64,000 nucleotides of DNA. Origin: Spirochaetae bacterium HGW-Spirochaetae-3. Its GTDB lineage: Bacteria > Spirochaetota > Spirochaetia > Treponematales > UBA12059. The translations under genes were made by a program, and so were the position numbers. Of the stretch, positions 51,047-59,943 are shown piece after piece (position 1 is the first letter of the stretch; each line of letters starts with the position of its first letter). The notes below the pieces were generated by a model. That model was given only the letters and a program-made list of their open reading frames with translations. It did no database searches and had not been told where the DNA came from. The DNA is taken from assembly GCA_002839315.1 (NCBI GenBank), contig PGXV01000006.1:373176-437175 (forward strand), read 5' to 3'.

Positions 51047-51075
51047 TTGAGCAAGGCATGCTCGCCGCGTATACT
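51047..51075 (+). promoter_or_regulatory. Promoter of the alpha/beta hydrolase gene
   Basis: TTGAGC (51047-51052), 17-bp spacer, TATACT (51070-51075), then SD AGGAGGT (51093-51099) and the TTG start at 51107. Confidence 0.65.
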
Positions 51076-51106
51076 CTCCTGTAATATTATTCAGGAGGTA
51101 CTCGAA

Positions 51107-51973
51107 TTGAAACGTTTGTATCGTAGCCTCGCGCTGTGCGCGATGGCGCTCGCCGGATGCGCGTCCGCTCCAGGGGGCCCCGCGACCGGAGTCGCCGAGC
51201 TTTCCCTCTTGGTTCCCAACGGCGATCACCAGATTCCGATCGCCATTACCATGCCGACGGGCGGAGCGGACGTTCCGGCCGTCGTGATGCTGCATGGAAC
51301 CGGAAGCAACAAGGACGAAGCCGGTAACGGCTACCTGATGCTGGCCCCGAGAATGGCCGCGGCCGGCATCGCGGCCGTCCGCGTGGATTTCCCCGGAAGC
51401 GGCGAAAGCACCGCCAGCTACGAAATCTACTCGAATTCCGAGGCCGTCAGCGACGCTGAGGCGGTAGCCGCCTTTATCGCCGATCTCGACGGCATCGACG
51501 GCAAGCGCGTCGGCGTCATGGGCTGGAGCCAGGGCGGTACCGACGCGCTCCTGGCGGCAGGCTCGAGCAGGACGTGGAAGAGCGTCCTGACCTGGGCCGG
51601 AGCCCTCGTCATCGGCGATATGGCCGACGAGGCGATGCGCGCCGAGGCCGCGGAGCAGGGCTATACCTGGATGAAGTTCGAATGGCGAGAACCCCTGAAA
51701 CTCGGCAAGAAGTGGATCGACGAGGCCGATAGCATGGACGTACTGTCCTACGCGGCCAAGATCAAGGCTCCTATCTGCTCCGTCCACGGTACGCTCGACG
51801 ATACGGTCCCCTTCGCCGACAGCGAGAAGGTACAGTCGGTAGCCAGGAACAAGAAGAGCAGGCTGGTGGCGATCGAAGGCGCCGACCATACGTTCTGCGT
51901 CTTCACAGGAGACCTGACGCTCTTCGATCAGCTGGCCGGGGAAACCGTGGCCTGGTTCGTAGAGACGCTCTGA
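51107..51973 (+). CDS. Alpha/beta hydrolase lipoprotein
   Basis: A 288-residue alpha/beta hydrolase with a lipoprotein signal: hydrophobic helix and lipobox 'MALAGCAS' (Cys near residue 17). The catalytic triad can be placed: nucleophile Ser141 in 'GWSQGGTDA', Asp in 'LDDTVPFADS' and His in 'EGADHTFC'. The oxyanion segment is 'MLHGTGSNKDEAG'. It is like esterase/dienelactone-hydrolase relatives, acting outside the cytoplasm. The TTG start is chosen because AGGAGGT lies 7 nt before it. Confidence 0.85.
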   Translation: MKRLYRSLALCAMALAGCASAPGGPATGVAELSLLVPNGDHQIPIAITMPTGGADVPAVVMLHGTGSNKDEAGNGYLMLAPRMAAAGIAAVRVDFPGSGESTASYEIYSNSEAVSDAEAVAAFIADLDGIDGKRVGVMGWSQGGTDALLAAGSSRTWKSVLTWAGALVIGDMADEAMRAEAAEQGYTWMKFEWREPLKLGKKWIDEADSMDVLSYAAKIKAPICSVHGTLDDTVPFADSEKVQSVARNKKSRLVAIEGADHTFCVFTGDLTLFDQLAGETVAWFVETL

Positions 51974-52038
51974 CGCTATCGTCGACGGCGGCCCGATGGG
52001 CATCGCCGGCGTCCCCGTTCGTATATCCGCATAGAATC

Positions 52039-52073
52039 ACGCCGTCCCCTCGCCCCGAGCGACGGGACGGCGT
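52039..52073. terminator. GC hairpin between the hydrolase and pepF
   Basis: A perfect 10-bp stem ACGCCGTCCC/GGGACGGCGT (52039-52048 with 52064-52073), extended inside by CTCG/CGAG. It is followed immediately by TATAATT, which also serves as the -10 box for pepF. Terminator or operator; no T-run. Confidence 0.5.
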
Positions 52074-52079
52074 TATAAT
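52074..52079 (+). promoter_or_regulatory. -10 box directly before pepF
   Basis: A perfect TATAAT ends 6 nt before the pepF ATG (52086). There is no SD, so the mRNA would begin at or next to the start codon. No good -35. Confidence 0.4.
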
Positions 52080-52085
52080 TCCGCC

Positions 52086-53891
52086 ATGAACGCAACCACA
52101 TTACGACCCAGATCGGATATCGACCAACGCTACCGCTGGAACGCCGAGAGCGTCTATCGGGACCGCGACGCGTGGAGGGCCGAATTCAAGGCCGTCCAGG
52201 CGGCTCTGCCAGGACTGACCGCGAAGGCGGGAACACTCTCGGGCGGCGGCGCCGCGAGCCTCGCCGATACGCTCGAGCTGATGATCGGCCTCATGGACAG
52301 GGTCGGCAGGCTCTACGTCTACGCCTCCATGTCCCAGGCGGTTGACAACCTCGACGACGAGGCCCAGGGCATGAACGGCCAGGCCGGAGCCTTGTTCGGC
52401 CAGTTCTCAGCGGCCGCCGCCTTCCTCGACCCCGAGATCCTGTCGATCGGCGAGGAACGGCTCGACTCCTGGATAGCCTCTGAACCGCGGCTCGTCATCT
52501 ACCGCCATTACGCCGAGAACCTGTTCCGCAAGCAGGCGCACGTGCGGTCCGCCGAGGTGGAGGAGACGCTCGGCCTGGCCCAAGAGGTCTTCGCCTCGGC
52601 GTACAATACCCACGACATGCTCGTCGAGGCCGACATGAAGTTCGCTCCGGCGAAGGGAGGCGTCGAGGTCGCGCAGGGTACGATCGACAAGCTGTTGACC
52701 GACCCCGACCGGGAGACGCGGCGTAGCGCCTGGCATAGCTATTGCGACGCCCACATCGCGCACGAGAACGCCTTAGCGTCGGCCCTGACCACCGCGCTGA
52801 AGAAGGACGTCTTCGAGTCGCGCGTTCGTCGCTTCGATTCGTCCCTGGACGCCGCCCTGTTCGAGAGCGCCATACCCCGCGCCGCGTTCGACAGCACCGT
52901 CGAGAGCTTCAGGAAGAACCTGCCCGTATGGAAGCGCTACTGGAAAGTTCGCCGCGAGGCCCTCGGAGTCGAGACGCTCGAGCATAGCGATATCTGGGCC
53001 CCCATCTCGAGGAGGCCTCCCGTCATACCGTACGGCAAGGCCGTGGACAATATCTGCGACGCGCTCGCCCCGCTGGGCTCCGCGTACGTGGGGACGCTAC
53101 GCCGCGGGTGCCTCGAGGATCGCTGGGTCGACGTCTACCCGTCCATAGGGAAGAGTTCCGGCGCCTTCTCCACTGGCTGGAAGGGTATGCACCCCTTCGT
53201 GAAGATGCAGTACACCGACGACCTGTCGTCGCAGAGCACCCTCGTCCACGAGCTGGGGCATTCGATGCATACGTGGCACACGAACGAGCGTCAGCCGTCG
53301 ATGTACGCCGACTACTCTATCTTCGTAGCGGAGGTCGCGTCAAACTTCAACCAGGCTATGCTCCGAGCCCGATTGTTCGAGACGGAGAAGGATCCCGAGT
53401 ACCAGATAGCCGTCATCGAGGAGGCGATGGATAACCTGCACCGGTATTTCTTCATCATGCCGACCCTGGCCCGCTTCGAACTGGAGGCGCACAGGCGCGT
53501 GGAAGAATCGAAGAGCGTCACGGCGCATGACCTCAACGAGCTGATGGCCGACCTGTTCGAGGAAGGCTACGGCGGCGAGGTCGAGGTGGACCGCGCGAGG
53601 GAGGGCTCCACGTGGGCCCAGTTCAGCCACCTGTACATGAACTACTACGTCTTCCAATACGCGACCGGCATCAGCGCGGCCCACGCCCTTGCGGGGCCGG
53701 TACTCGCGGGCGACGAGGCCGCCGCGAGGCGCTATATCGATTTCCTGTCGGCGGGTTCCTCCGACTATCCGGTCAGCGTGCTCCGCACGGCGGGCGTCGA
53801 CATGACGACACCCGCGGCGATGGAAAAGACCTTCGAGGTGCTATCCGGCCTCGTGGATCGCCTCGAGCGCCTTACTTCGTCGCGATCGTGA
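52086..53891 (+). CDS. pepF: Oligoendopeptidase F (M3 family)
   Basis: A 601-residue zinc peptidase that cuts short peptides in the cytoplasm. The HExxH zinc motif starts at about residue 388 in 'LVHELGHSMHTWHT', and the third ligand Glu is in 'FVAEVASNFNQAML'. The N-terminal helical lobe ('DRDAWRAEFKAVQAALPGL'...'LYVYASMSQAVDNLDDEAQ') is typical. Length is normal (595-610). The ATG lies just after a -10 box and has no SD. It converges on ettA. Confidence 0.94.
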   Translation: MNATTLRPRSDIDQRYRWNAESVYRDRDAWRAEFKAVQAALPGLTAKAGTLSGGGAASLADTLELMIGLMDRVGRLYVYASMSQAVDNLDDEAQGMNGQAGALFGQFSAAAAFLDPEILSIGEERLDSWIASEPRLVIYRHYAENLFRKQAHVRSAEVEETLGLAQEVFASAYNTHDMLVEADMKFAPAKGGVEVAQGTIDKLLTDPDRETRRSAWHSYCDAHIAHENALASALTTALKKDVFESRVRRFDSSLDAALFESAIPRAAFDSTVESFRKNLPVWKRYWKVRREALGVETLEHSDIWAPISRRPPVIPYGKAVDNICDALAPLGSAYVGTLRRGCLEDRWVDVYPSIGKSSGAFSTGWKGMHPFVKMQYTDDLSSQSTLVHELGHSMHTWHTNERQPSMYADYSIFVAEVASNFNQAMLRARLFETEKDPEYQIAVIEEAMDNLHRYFFIMPTLARFELEAHRRVEESKSVTAHDLNELMADLFEEGYGGEVEVDRAREGSTWAQFSHLYMNYYVFQYATGISAAHALAGPVLAGDEAAARRYIDFLSAGSSDYPVSVLRTAGVDMTTPAAMEKTFEVLSGLVDRLERLTSSRS

Positions 53892-53902
53892 ATTTTTGAA
53901 AA

Positions 53903-53942
53903 AGGCGGGATAGGTGCGCTTCATGCGATTCCCGTCCCGCCT
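53903..53942. terminator. Shared hairpin between convergent pepF and ettA
   Basis: AGGCGGGA/TCCCGCCT (53903-53910 with 53935-53942) encloses a second GTGCG/GCGAT-like partial stem. A short T-run precedes it on the plus strand side. Most likely terminates pepF. Confidence 0.55.
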
Positions 53943-53943
53943 C

Positions 53944-55722
53944 TTATTCCCGTCCCTGAACGCGAACGGACGCCGACCGTCCGCATGGATAGCGTGCGGT
54001 CGGCTGCTCTTCTAGCGTTCCAGCTTGCGGTATACGTAGCGGTGCGCGTTCCAGCTTGCGGTATACGTAGCGGTGCGGACGGTCGGCGTCGCCGCCGAGC
54101 TTCTCGCGCCGGTATTCGGCGTACTCCGACCAGTTGCCGTCGTACCAGACCACCTCGCCGTCCTCGAACGCGAGGATGTGAGTACAGACGCGGTCGAGGA
54201 ACCAGCGGTCGTGGCTGACGACGAGCGCGGAGCCCGCGAAGCCGTCGAGCGCCTCCTCTAGGGCGCGTAGCGTGTTGACGTCCAGGTCGTTCGTCGGCTC
54301 GTCGAGGAGGATCACGTTGGCGCCCTCCTTGAGCATGATCGCGAGGTTGAGCCGGTTGCGCTCCCCGCCCGACAGGACGCCGACCTTCTTCTGCTGGTCC
54401 CCTCCGGAGAAGTTGAACCACGAGCAGTACGCGCGGCTGTTCACTTCCCTGGTACCCGCCAGCTTGATGATGTCCAGCCCGCCCGACAGCTGCTCATACA
54501 CCGTCTTGTCGGGGTCGAGGCCTGCGCGCATCTGGTCGGCGTACGCGAGCTTGACCGTGTCGCCGATCCTGAGATCTCCCGAGTCGGGCTGCTCTATGCC
54601 GGCTATCATCTTGAAAAGCGTCGTCTTGCCGGCGCCGTTGGGCCCGATGATGCCTACGACCGCCCCGGGCGGCACGGTGAACTCCAGGTCCTGGAAGAGG
54701 CACTTGTCGCCGTACGACTTAGCCAGTCCCTTCGCGTCGATGACGACCGATCCGAGCCTTGGGCCGGGAGTGATGACGAGCTTCGTCTCCCGGACCTTCT
54801 CCCGCTCGCCGTCGGCGAGCAGCTTCTCGTACTGCGTAATACGGGCCTTGCTCTTCGCGTGACGTCCCTTGGGGCTCATCCGTACCCATTCCAGCTCTCG
54901 CTCTAACGTCTTGGCGCGTTCGGAGTTCCCCTTCTCCTCCATCTCGAGCTGCTTCGACTTCTGGTCCAGCCAGCTCGAATAATTGCCCTTCCACGGGATG
55001 CCCTCGCCGCGATCCATCTCGAGTATCCAGCCGGCGACGTTGCCGAGGAAATAGCGGTCGTGCGTGACCGCTATGACGGTGCCCTCGTACTCTCGGAGAT
55101 GGCGCTCCAGCCACGCGACCGTCTCTGCGTCGAGATGGTTCGTCGGCTCGTCGAGGAGCAGGATGTCGGGCTTCTTGAGCAGGAGGCGGCATAGCGCGAC
55201 GCGGCGGCGTTCTCCTCCGGATAGCACGTCGACTACCTGGTCGGCCGGCGGGCAGCGCAGGGCCTCCATAGCGAGGTCGAGCCTCGCGTCGAGGTTCCAT
55301 CCGTCCATCGCCTCGATCCTCTCCTGTAGCTTGGCCTGCCTGTCGGCCAACTTGTCGAAGTCGGCGTCCGGATCGCCGAAGGCCTCGCTTACCTTCTCGA
55401 ACTCGGAGAGCGCGTCCACGATCTCCTGGACGCCTTCGGATACGACCTCGCGCACGGTCTTGCCCGCCTCCAGGTGCGGTTCCTGCTCGAGGAAACCGAT
55501 GGAGAAGCCGGGCGCGCAGTTCGTCTCCCCCGCGAATTCCGTGTCGGCTCCCGACAGTATCCGCAGGAGGCTAGACTTGCCCGAGCCGTTCAGTCCTATC
55601 ACGCCTATCTTGGCGCCGTAGTAATAACTGATTGATACGTCCTTGAGGACCTGCTTGGTACCGTGCTTCTTGGATACCCGGTACATCGAATAGATTATCT
55701 TCTTGTCGTCTACTGTAGCCAT
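53944..55722 (-). CDS. ettA: Energy-dependent translational throttle protein EttA (ABC-F), with duplicated 3' end
   Basis: A 592-residue ABC-F ATPase with two nucleotide-binding domains: Walker A 'GLNGSGKSSLL' and 'GPNGAGKTTLF', signatures 'LSGGERRRVALC' and 'LSGGERNRLNLA', Walker B 'LLLDEPTNHLD' and 'ILLDEPTNDLD', with the EttA arm and P-site linker between. EttA gates the ribosome by energy charge. Residues 1-559 match the family length (~555) and end in the normal 'YVYRKLER'. A 31-bp tandem duplication then shifts the frame and adds 33 residues that read through the old stop (54012-54014) and the old 3' hairpin. The start has no SD; a TATAAT box ends 6 nt before the ATG. Confidence 0.93.
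   Translation of the reverse strand: MATVDDKKIIYSMYRVSKKHGTKQVLKDVSISYYYGAKIGVIGLNGSGKSSLLRILSGADTEFAGETNCAPGFSIGFLEQEPHLEAGKTVREVVSEGVQEIVDALSEFEKVSEAFGDPDADFDKLADRQAKLQERIEAMDGWNLDARLDLAMEALRCPPADQVVDVLSGGERRRVALCRLLLKKPDILLLDEPTNHLDAETVAWLERHLREYEGTVIAVTHDRYFLGNVAGWILEMDRGEGIPWKGNYSSWLDQKSKQLEMEEKGNSERAKTLERELEWVRMSPKGRHAKSKARITQYEKLLADGEREKVRETKLVITPGPRLGSVVIDAKGLAKSYGDKCLFQDLEFTVPPGAVVGIIGPNGAGKTTLFKMIAGIEQPDSGDLRIGDTVKLAYADQMRAGLDPDKTVYEQLSGGLDIIKLAGTREVNSRAYCSWFNFSGGDQQKKVGVLSGGERNRLNLAIMLKEGANVILLDEPTNDLDVNTLRALEEALDGFAGSALVVSHDRWFLDRVCTHILAFEDGEVVWYDGNWSEYAEYRREKLGGDADRPHRYVYRKLERAPLRIPQAGTLEEQPTARYPCGRSASVRVQGRE
54015..54076. repeat. Exact 31-bp tandem duplication in the 3' end of ettA
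   Basis: The 31 bp at 54015-54045 are repeated without change at 54046-54076. In ettA this is the segment encoding the C-terminal 'HRYVYRKLER'. 31 is not a multiple of three, so translation enters a new frame and runs 33 codons further. Confidence 0.9.
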
Positions 55723-55961
55723 GGCTTCATTATATATGAAACCGCGGATTACGTTGAGTAGGCGTTTCTCGGAATCGTATCCGCGCTTGCGCTTCGATGG
55801 TCGCCGAGGGTAGCATACGGTAGAGCGCCGGGCTACGTCAGCGGGCTCGGATACACGCAGTGCCTATACTTCCGCGGGGGAAGGTCCCAGGATCACCAGA
55901 CCGACGGCCGCCGGGCCGATACGCAGTGGACTGAGGAGAATACAGATGATAGTGTTGCGCT

Positions 55962-57074
55962 ATGGAAAAAAATAGTCCTGATCGATACAAAATCAGAATA
56001 GGACGATTCCTCGATAGGCGAGTCGAGCTGGAGTTCCGCGCGTACGAGCTTGATACGAGCATGAAGAGCCTCGGTATCGTGCTACCGCTATTCGGATTGG
56101 GTTTCCTGGCTTTTTCTATCCCTGATTACCTGGTCTTCGGTTGGGGCCTCGCTGCGGCGCCGCTGTTTTTCGCTCGCGTCGTATTCTTCCTGTTAGCCGT
56201 AGCGGCCCCGGGATTGATGCGTTCCATGCATACCGTAGCCAAGCGGGAAACCGTTCTTGGCTTAGTCACGACGGCGGCCATCGCGGCCTTCGCTTGGGCG
56301 GTGCTATCATATCGCGATCAGGACATCTATCTGCAGGCGATGAGCGTATTGCTCATGATAAGCGCGCAGTACCTGATACCGAACAGGCTGTCGTTTTCAA
56401 TCGGAATGTCGCTGATTCTCGTGGCGGTAGGCCTCTTCGGCTTCGGATCGCGGTCGGAGCCGATTCCCGCCGCCTCGGAAAGCGCTATGACGGTCGATTT
56501 CGTTCTGATGGCGCTGATATCGTCGCTTATATCGCTTCGGACCTGCCGATCCAGGCGCCGCGAGTACGCGAAGGCGATCGAGCTAGAGCATATCTCCAAG
56601 ACGGACCAATTGACGGGGCTCGGGAACAGGCGGTTTCTGGAGGAACGGTACAGAGACGCGCAAGCCAGGATGTCGCGCTACGGCGAATCCTACGCGCTGA
56701 TCCTGATGGATCTCGATCATTTCAAGAGCCTGAACGACGAATTCGGGCACGAGGCAGGTGACAACGCGCTCAGGGAGACGGCGCGTCGCTTTAACGCCGC
56801 GCTACGTACCGAGGATTCGCTATCCCGATGGGGCGGCGAGGAGTTCATAGCGCTTATTTCCTTCGCGACGGCGGACGCTGCGCTGGAATCGGCGAAACGG
56901 CTCCGGTCGTCCTTGGTCACGATGCCGATGCAACTCGTCGGGGCGGTCCGCGCCAGCTTCGGCGTTACGCTGCTGCGGCTCGGTGAATCGCTCGAAGATA
57001 CCGTCGCGCGCGCCGATATAGCCCTGTATCGCGCCAAGGATTCCGGTCGCGACAAGGCCATGCTCGAGCTATAG
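55962..57074 (+). CDS. Membrane diguanylate cyclase (GGDEF)
   Basis: A 370-residue protein with about six N-terminal transmembrane helices (residues ~30-190) and a GGDEF domain that makes c-di-GMP. The A-site is 'SRWGGEEF', metal and substrate residues are in 'LILMDLDHFKSLNDEFGHEAGDNAL', and an inhibitory I-site R-x2-D ('RTED') lies five residues before the A-site, so product feedback is likely. There is no EAL or PAS domain. The helical part may be a 5TM or 6TM sensor. No SD; TAGTGT ends 6 nt before the ATG with a TGGACT 17 bp upstream. The PilZ protein at 19346 is a possible receptor. Confidence 0.92.
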   Translation: MEKNSPDRYKIRIGRFLDRRVELEFRAYELDTSMKSLGIVLPLFGLGFLAFSIPDYLVFGWGLAAAPLFFARVVFFLLAVAAPGLMRSMHTVAKRETVLGLVTTAAIAAFAWAVLSYRDQDIYLQAMSVLLMISAQYLIPNRLSFSIGMSLILVAVGLFGFGSRSEPIPAASESAMTVDFVLMALISSLISLRTCRSRRREYAKAIELEHISKTDQLTGLGNRRFLEERYRDAQARMSRYGESYALILMDLDHFKSLNDEFGHEAGDNALRETARRFNAALRTEDSLSRWGGEEFIALISFATADAALESAKRLRSSLVTMPMQLVGAVRASFGVTLLRLGESLEDTVARADIALYRAKDSGRDKAMLEL

Positions 57075-57090
57075 ACGGCAGGGCTTCCGA

Positions 57091-58215
57091 TTACGAACGC
57101 CGTTCCAGACTATAGGCTACGAGCTCCCTGAACGCCGCGGCCGCCTCCTCCGTCGCCGATTGGAGCACCGTTCCGGCCCGCGATACGGCTTCCTCGGCGT
57201 AACGATCCATCGTCGCGGCGATCTCGGCGCGTATCCCCTCTCGTTCCAGGGCCTCGCGGACGAACGCCGACTCGGCTTCACCCGAGCCGCGGTTGCCGAA
57301 AACCGCCTCGAGCCTCGAACGTAGCTCGCCGCCCGCCCTCTGGAATAGCCGTAGCCGGAAGAGCGTCTTCTTGTTCTCCCGTATATCCGCGCCGACGGGC
57401 TTTCCTAGCTCGGCTTCGTCGGCGAACAAGCCCAGTTCGTCGTCCTTTAGCTGGAAGAGCACGCCCAGGCTCTCACCCGCTTCCTCGAGGGCGGATCGCG
57501 TCCCGTCGTCGGCCTCGGCTATCGCGGCGCCGAGCGCCAAAGGCAGGCTGAAGGTATAGCGGCCCGTCTTGTAGCTGTACAGCCGCAGGATAGAATCGTC
57601 GTCGGGCTCGCAGGAACCGTCGCGGAACGGATTGGATGAACCCCGCTTTATAGCGCCGTTCGCAACGTCCTGCATCTGGGCGACGCCGACCAGCGCGAGC
57701 TCCTTGGCGGATAGCGCCATCACGCGCCTTGCCGCGCCGTCGGATACCGGCAGCTCCGATAGAGCCCTGAACGCCGCGAAATACGCGATATCGCCGGCGC
57801 ATACGCCGAGCGATTCGCCGTTATGCGCGGGATCGTCATAACGCCCGTTCGCCAGGTCGGTCTCGTAGGCGGCGTGGACGGTAGTGGCGCCGCGCCTCAC
57901 GCGGTCGCGGTCCATGATGTCGTCGTGGACGAGGAGGCCGGCCTGGAACAGCTCCATCGCGGCGCCGGCCTCCGTCAACGCCCGCTCGTCGTCGCCCGCC
58001 GGGACGCGCCCCGAGGCGAGCTCGTAGCCGAGGCGTACGAGGCAGCCGCGCAGCATCTTGCCGCGGGAGCAGAAATCGTCCAGCCGGGCCGCGAGCCCGG
58101 CGCCGAAGTCCGCGGACACGGCGTCGAATTGATCGCCGTACCTGGCCAATATTTCCTTCAGCGCGGCGCGTATGCCGGGCTTTGAGTCGAAGATATAATC
58201 GAGCACGTCGTTCAC
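57091..58215 (-). CDS. Trans-polyprenyl diphosphate synthase (GGPP/farnesyl type)
   Basis: A 374-residue isoprenyl diphosphate synthase. The first Asp-rich motif is 'LLVHDDIMDRDRVRRG' (DDxxD) and the second is 'FQLKDDELGLFADEAELGKP' (DDELG in place of DDxxD). 'GKMLRGCLVRLGYELASG' is the allylic substrate region. Product chain length cannot be read with confidence. It converges with the diguanylate cyclase gene, 16 bp apart, and may be cotranscribed with arsC upstream (73-bp gap). Confidence 0.88.
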   Translation of the reverse strand: MNDVLDYIFDSKPGIRAALKEILARYGDQFDAVSADFGAGLAARLDDFCSRGKMLRGCLVRLGYELASGRVPAGDDERALTEAGAAMELFQAGLLVHDDIMDRDRVRRGATTVHAAYETDLANGRYDDPAHNGESLGVCAGDIAYFAAFRALSELPVSDGAARRVMALSAKELALVGVAQMQDVANGAIKRGSSNPFRDGSCEPDDDSILRLYSYKTGRYTFSLPLALGAAIAEADDGTRSALEEAGESLGVLFQLKDDELGLFADEAELGKPVGADIRENKKTLFRLRLFQRAGGELRSRLEAVFGNRGSGEAESAFVREALEREGIRAEIAATMDRYAEEAVSRAGTVLQSATEEAAAAFRELVAYSLERRS

Positions 58216-58287
58216 CTCTCAACGGACCGTATGATCGCATGACGGGCGCCGGGTTGTCCAACGCCGAGATCAGTAGACCCGCGGCGG

Positions 58288-58710
58288 CTACGCCCTTCCG
58301 GCTATGAAGCGGGCCACGGCGTCCTTGATATCGTCGCGGACGGCCCGGACGCCGGCCATGATATCGTCGTCGTCGCCCGAGAATCCCGAAGGATCGGGGA
58401 ACGGCCAATGGAGTCTCTCGGAGACGCCGGGCAGGGTAGGGCAACGCCCGGCCGCTTCCCCGTCGCAGACGGTTACGACGACGTCGTAGCTCCCGCCCGA
58501 CCTGGCGATATCGAATACGCCGCGCGTCGGCTTGCCCGCGATATCGATACCGTCTTCCGCCAACGCGCGGACGACGTAGGGGTTGAGCCTGCCTGGCTCC
58601 AGCCCCGCGCTCTCCGCCCTGTAGGCGCTTCCCCCGAGCTCGGTCAGGTACGCCTCTGCTATCTGGCTACGGGCCGAATTGTGTACGCACAGGAACAGGA
58701 CCTTGGTCAT
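58288..58710 (-). CDS. arsC: Arsenate reductase, thioredoxin-coupled (LMW phosphatase fold)
   Basis: A 140-residue protein reducing arsenate to arsenite. The P-loop nucleophile is Cys8 in 'LCVHNSARSQIAEA', and the relay cysteines are Cys82 ('VTVCDG') and Cys90 ('GRCP'), close to the Cys10-Cys82-Cys89 of the S. aureus enzyme. The general-acid Asp is in 'FPDPSG'. Length matches the family. It lies 27 bp after the Acr3 gene on the same strand, so arsenate is reduced and the arsenite exported. Confidence 0.93.
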   Translation of the reverse strand: MTKVLFLCVHNSARSQIAEAYLTELGGSAYRAESAGLEPGRLNPYVVRALAEDGIDIAGKPTRGVFDIARSGGSYDVVVTVCDGEAAGRCPTLPGVSERLHWPFPDPSGFSGDDDDIMAGVRAVRDDIKDAVARFIAGRA

Positions 58711-58737
58711 AGGGACCTCCGAGTCGCGACGGGAAGG

Positions 58738-59832
58738 CTATTTAACGAATCGCTTTATATTGGACGCGTTGAGGGAGCTCATCGGTACAGGAAAGTACCG
58801 TCTCGTCTCGCGGGCTATCCTGACGAGCGTCAGCATGACGGGTACCTCGACGAGGACGCCGACGACGGTGGCGAGCGCGGCCCCGCTCGAGACTCCGTAT
58901 ACGCTTACGGCCACCGCTACCGCCAGCTCGAAGAAATTGGAGGCGCCTATCATGCCCGCGGGCGCGGCTACCTCGTACGGCACCTTCCACGCCTTCGCCC
59001 AGCCGTAGCCGATGAAGAATATGAGGAAGGTCTGTAGAACGAGCGGTACCGCGATAAGGGCTATCGATAACGGGTTCGCGAGTATGGTGTCGCCCTGGAA
59101 CGAGAAGATGAGCACCAGCGTCAACAGCAACCCTATCTCCGTGATGCCGTCGAAGCGCTTGCAGAAGACGCCTTCGAACCAGTCCTTCCCGCGTTTCTGC
59201 ACGAGATAGCTACGAACGATGTACGCGGCGGTCAAAGGCAAGGCCACGAACAGGAATACCGATGTCAAAAGGGTGTTCATCGGCACGCGGGCGTCGGTGG
59301 CGCCGAGGAGGAACGCGACGATAGGCGTGAACGCGAAGAGGATGACGATGTCGTTGACGGCTACCTGGACGACGGTGTAGGCCGGGTCGCCGTCCGACAG
59401 GTAGCTCCAGACGAAGACCATGGCCGTGCACGGCGCCGCGCCTAGCAGCACGGCTCCCGCCAGGTATTCGGTCGACAGCGAGTCGGGTATGAGCGCCTTG
59501 AAGACGACCTTGAGGAAGAACCACGCTATGGCGTACATCGTGAACGGTTTTATGAGCCAATTGACGGTGAGCGTCACGATAAGGCCCTTCGGGCGCTTCC
59601 CGGCGTCGACGAGGCTCTTTAGATCGACCTTGAGCATCATCGGGAAGATCATCAGCCAGATGAGCGCCGCGATCGGGATGGATATGCGCGCGTATTCCAG
59701 CCTGCCGAGGAACGACGGGACCGCCGGCGCGAATCGCCCGACGAGGACGCCAGCGACGATGCATAGCGCTACCCAGGCCGACAGGTACCGTGCGAAGAAT
59801 CCGATACGTTTTTTCCCGATGTCGTCGTTCAT
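58738..59832 (-). CDS. acr3: Arsenite efflux permease Acr3
   Basis: A 364-residue, ten-helix transporter of the ACR3 family exporting arsenite. 'GAAPCTAMVFVWSYLSDGDPAYTVVQVAVND' contains the functional Cys, and 'APAGMIGASNFFELAVAVAVS' is the conserved second half. The ATG follows AAGGAG at 12 nt or less (an alternative M five residues upstream is possible). It is divergent from arsR and shares the intergenic control region; a TTGACC-17-TAGACT promoter lies at 59859-59887. Confidence 0.94.
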   Translation of the reverse strand: MNDDIGKKRIGFFARYLSAWVALCIVAGVLVGRFAPAVPSFLGRLEYARISIPIAALIWLMIFPMMLKVDLKSLVDAGKRPKGLIVTLTVNWLIKPFTMYAIAWFFLKVVFKALIPDSLSTEYLAGAVLLGAAPCTAMVFVWSYLSDGDPAYTVVQVAVNDIVILFAFTPIVAFLLGATDARVPMNTLLTSVFLFVALPLTAAYIVRSYLVQKRGKDWFEGVFCKRFDGITEIGLLLTLVLIFSFQGDTILANPLSIALIAVPLVLQTFLIFFIGYGWAKAWKVPYEVAAPAGMIGASNFFELAVAVAVSVYGVSSGAALATVVGVLVEVPVMLTLVRIARETRRYFPVPMSSLNASNIKRFVK

Positions 59833-59858
59833 GCATGTCGCTCCTTGAATCGTCTCAA

Positions 59859-59887
59859 AGTCTAGCCAAGCCTTCGTGACGGGTCAA
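59859..59887 (-). promoter_or_regulatory. Promoter of acr3-arsC
   Basis: On the minus strand TTGACC (59887-59882), 17-bp spacer, TAGACT (59864-59859), then SD AAGGAG. It faces away from the arsR promoter 22 bp to the right. Confidence 0.6.
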
Positions 59888-59908
59888 GCTAAACCGGCCG
59901 CCCGATCC

Positions 59909-59937
59909 TTGACCGCGGGCGCGCCCGTCGGCACACT
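59909..59937 (+). promoter_or_regulatory. Promoter of arsR-fluC with palindromic operator candidate
   Basis: TTGACC (59909-59914), 17-bp spacer, CACACT (59932-59937). The spacer contains the perfect 12-bp palindrome CGGGCGCGCCCG (59916-59927). The ATG of arsR comes 6 nt after the -10, so the mRNA would be leaderless. The palindrome is a candidate ArsR site between the two divergent promoters. Confidence 0.5.
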
Positions 59938-59943
59938 GGACCG

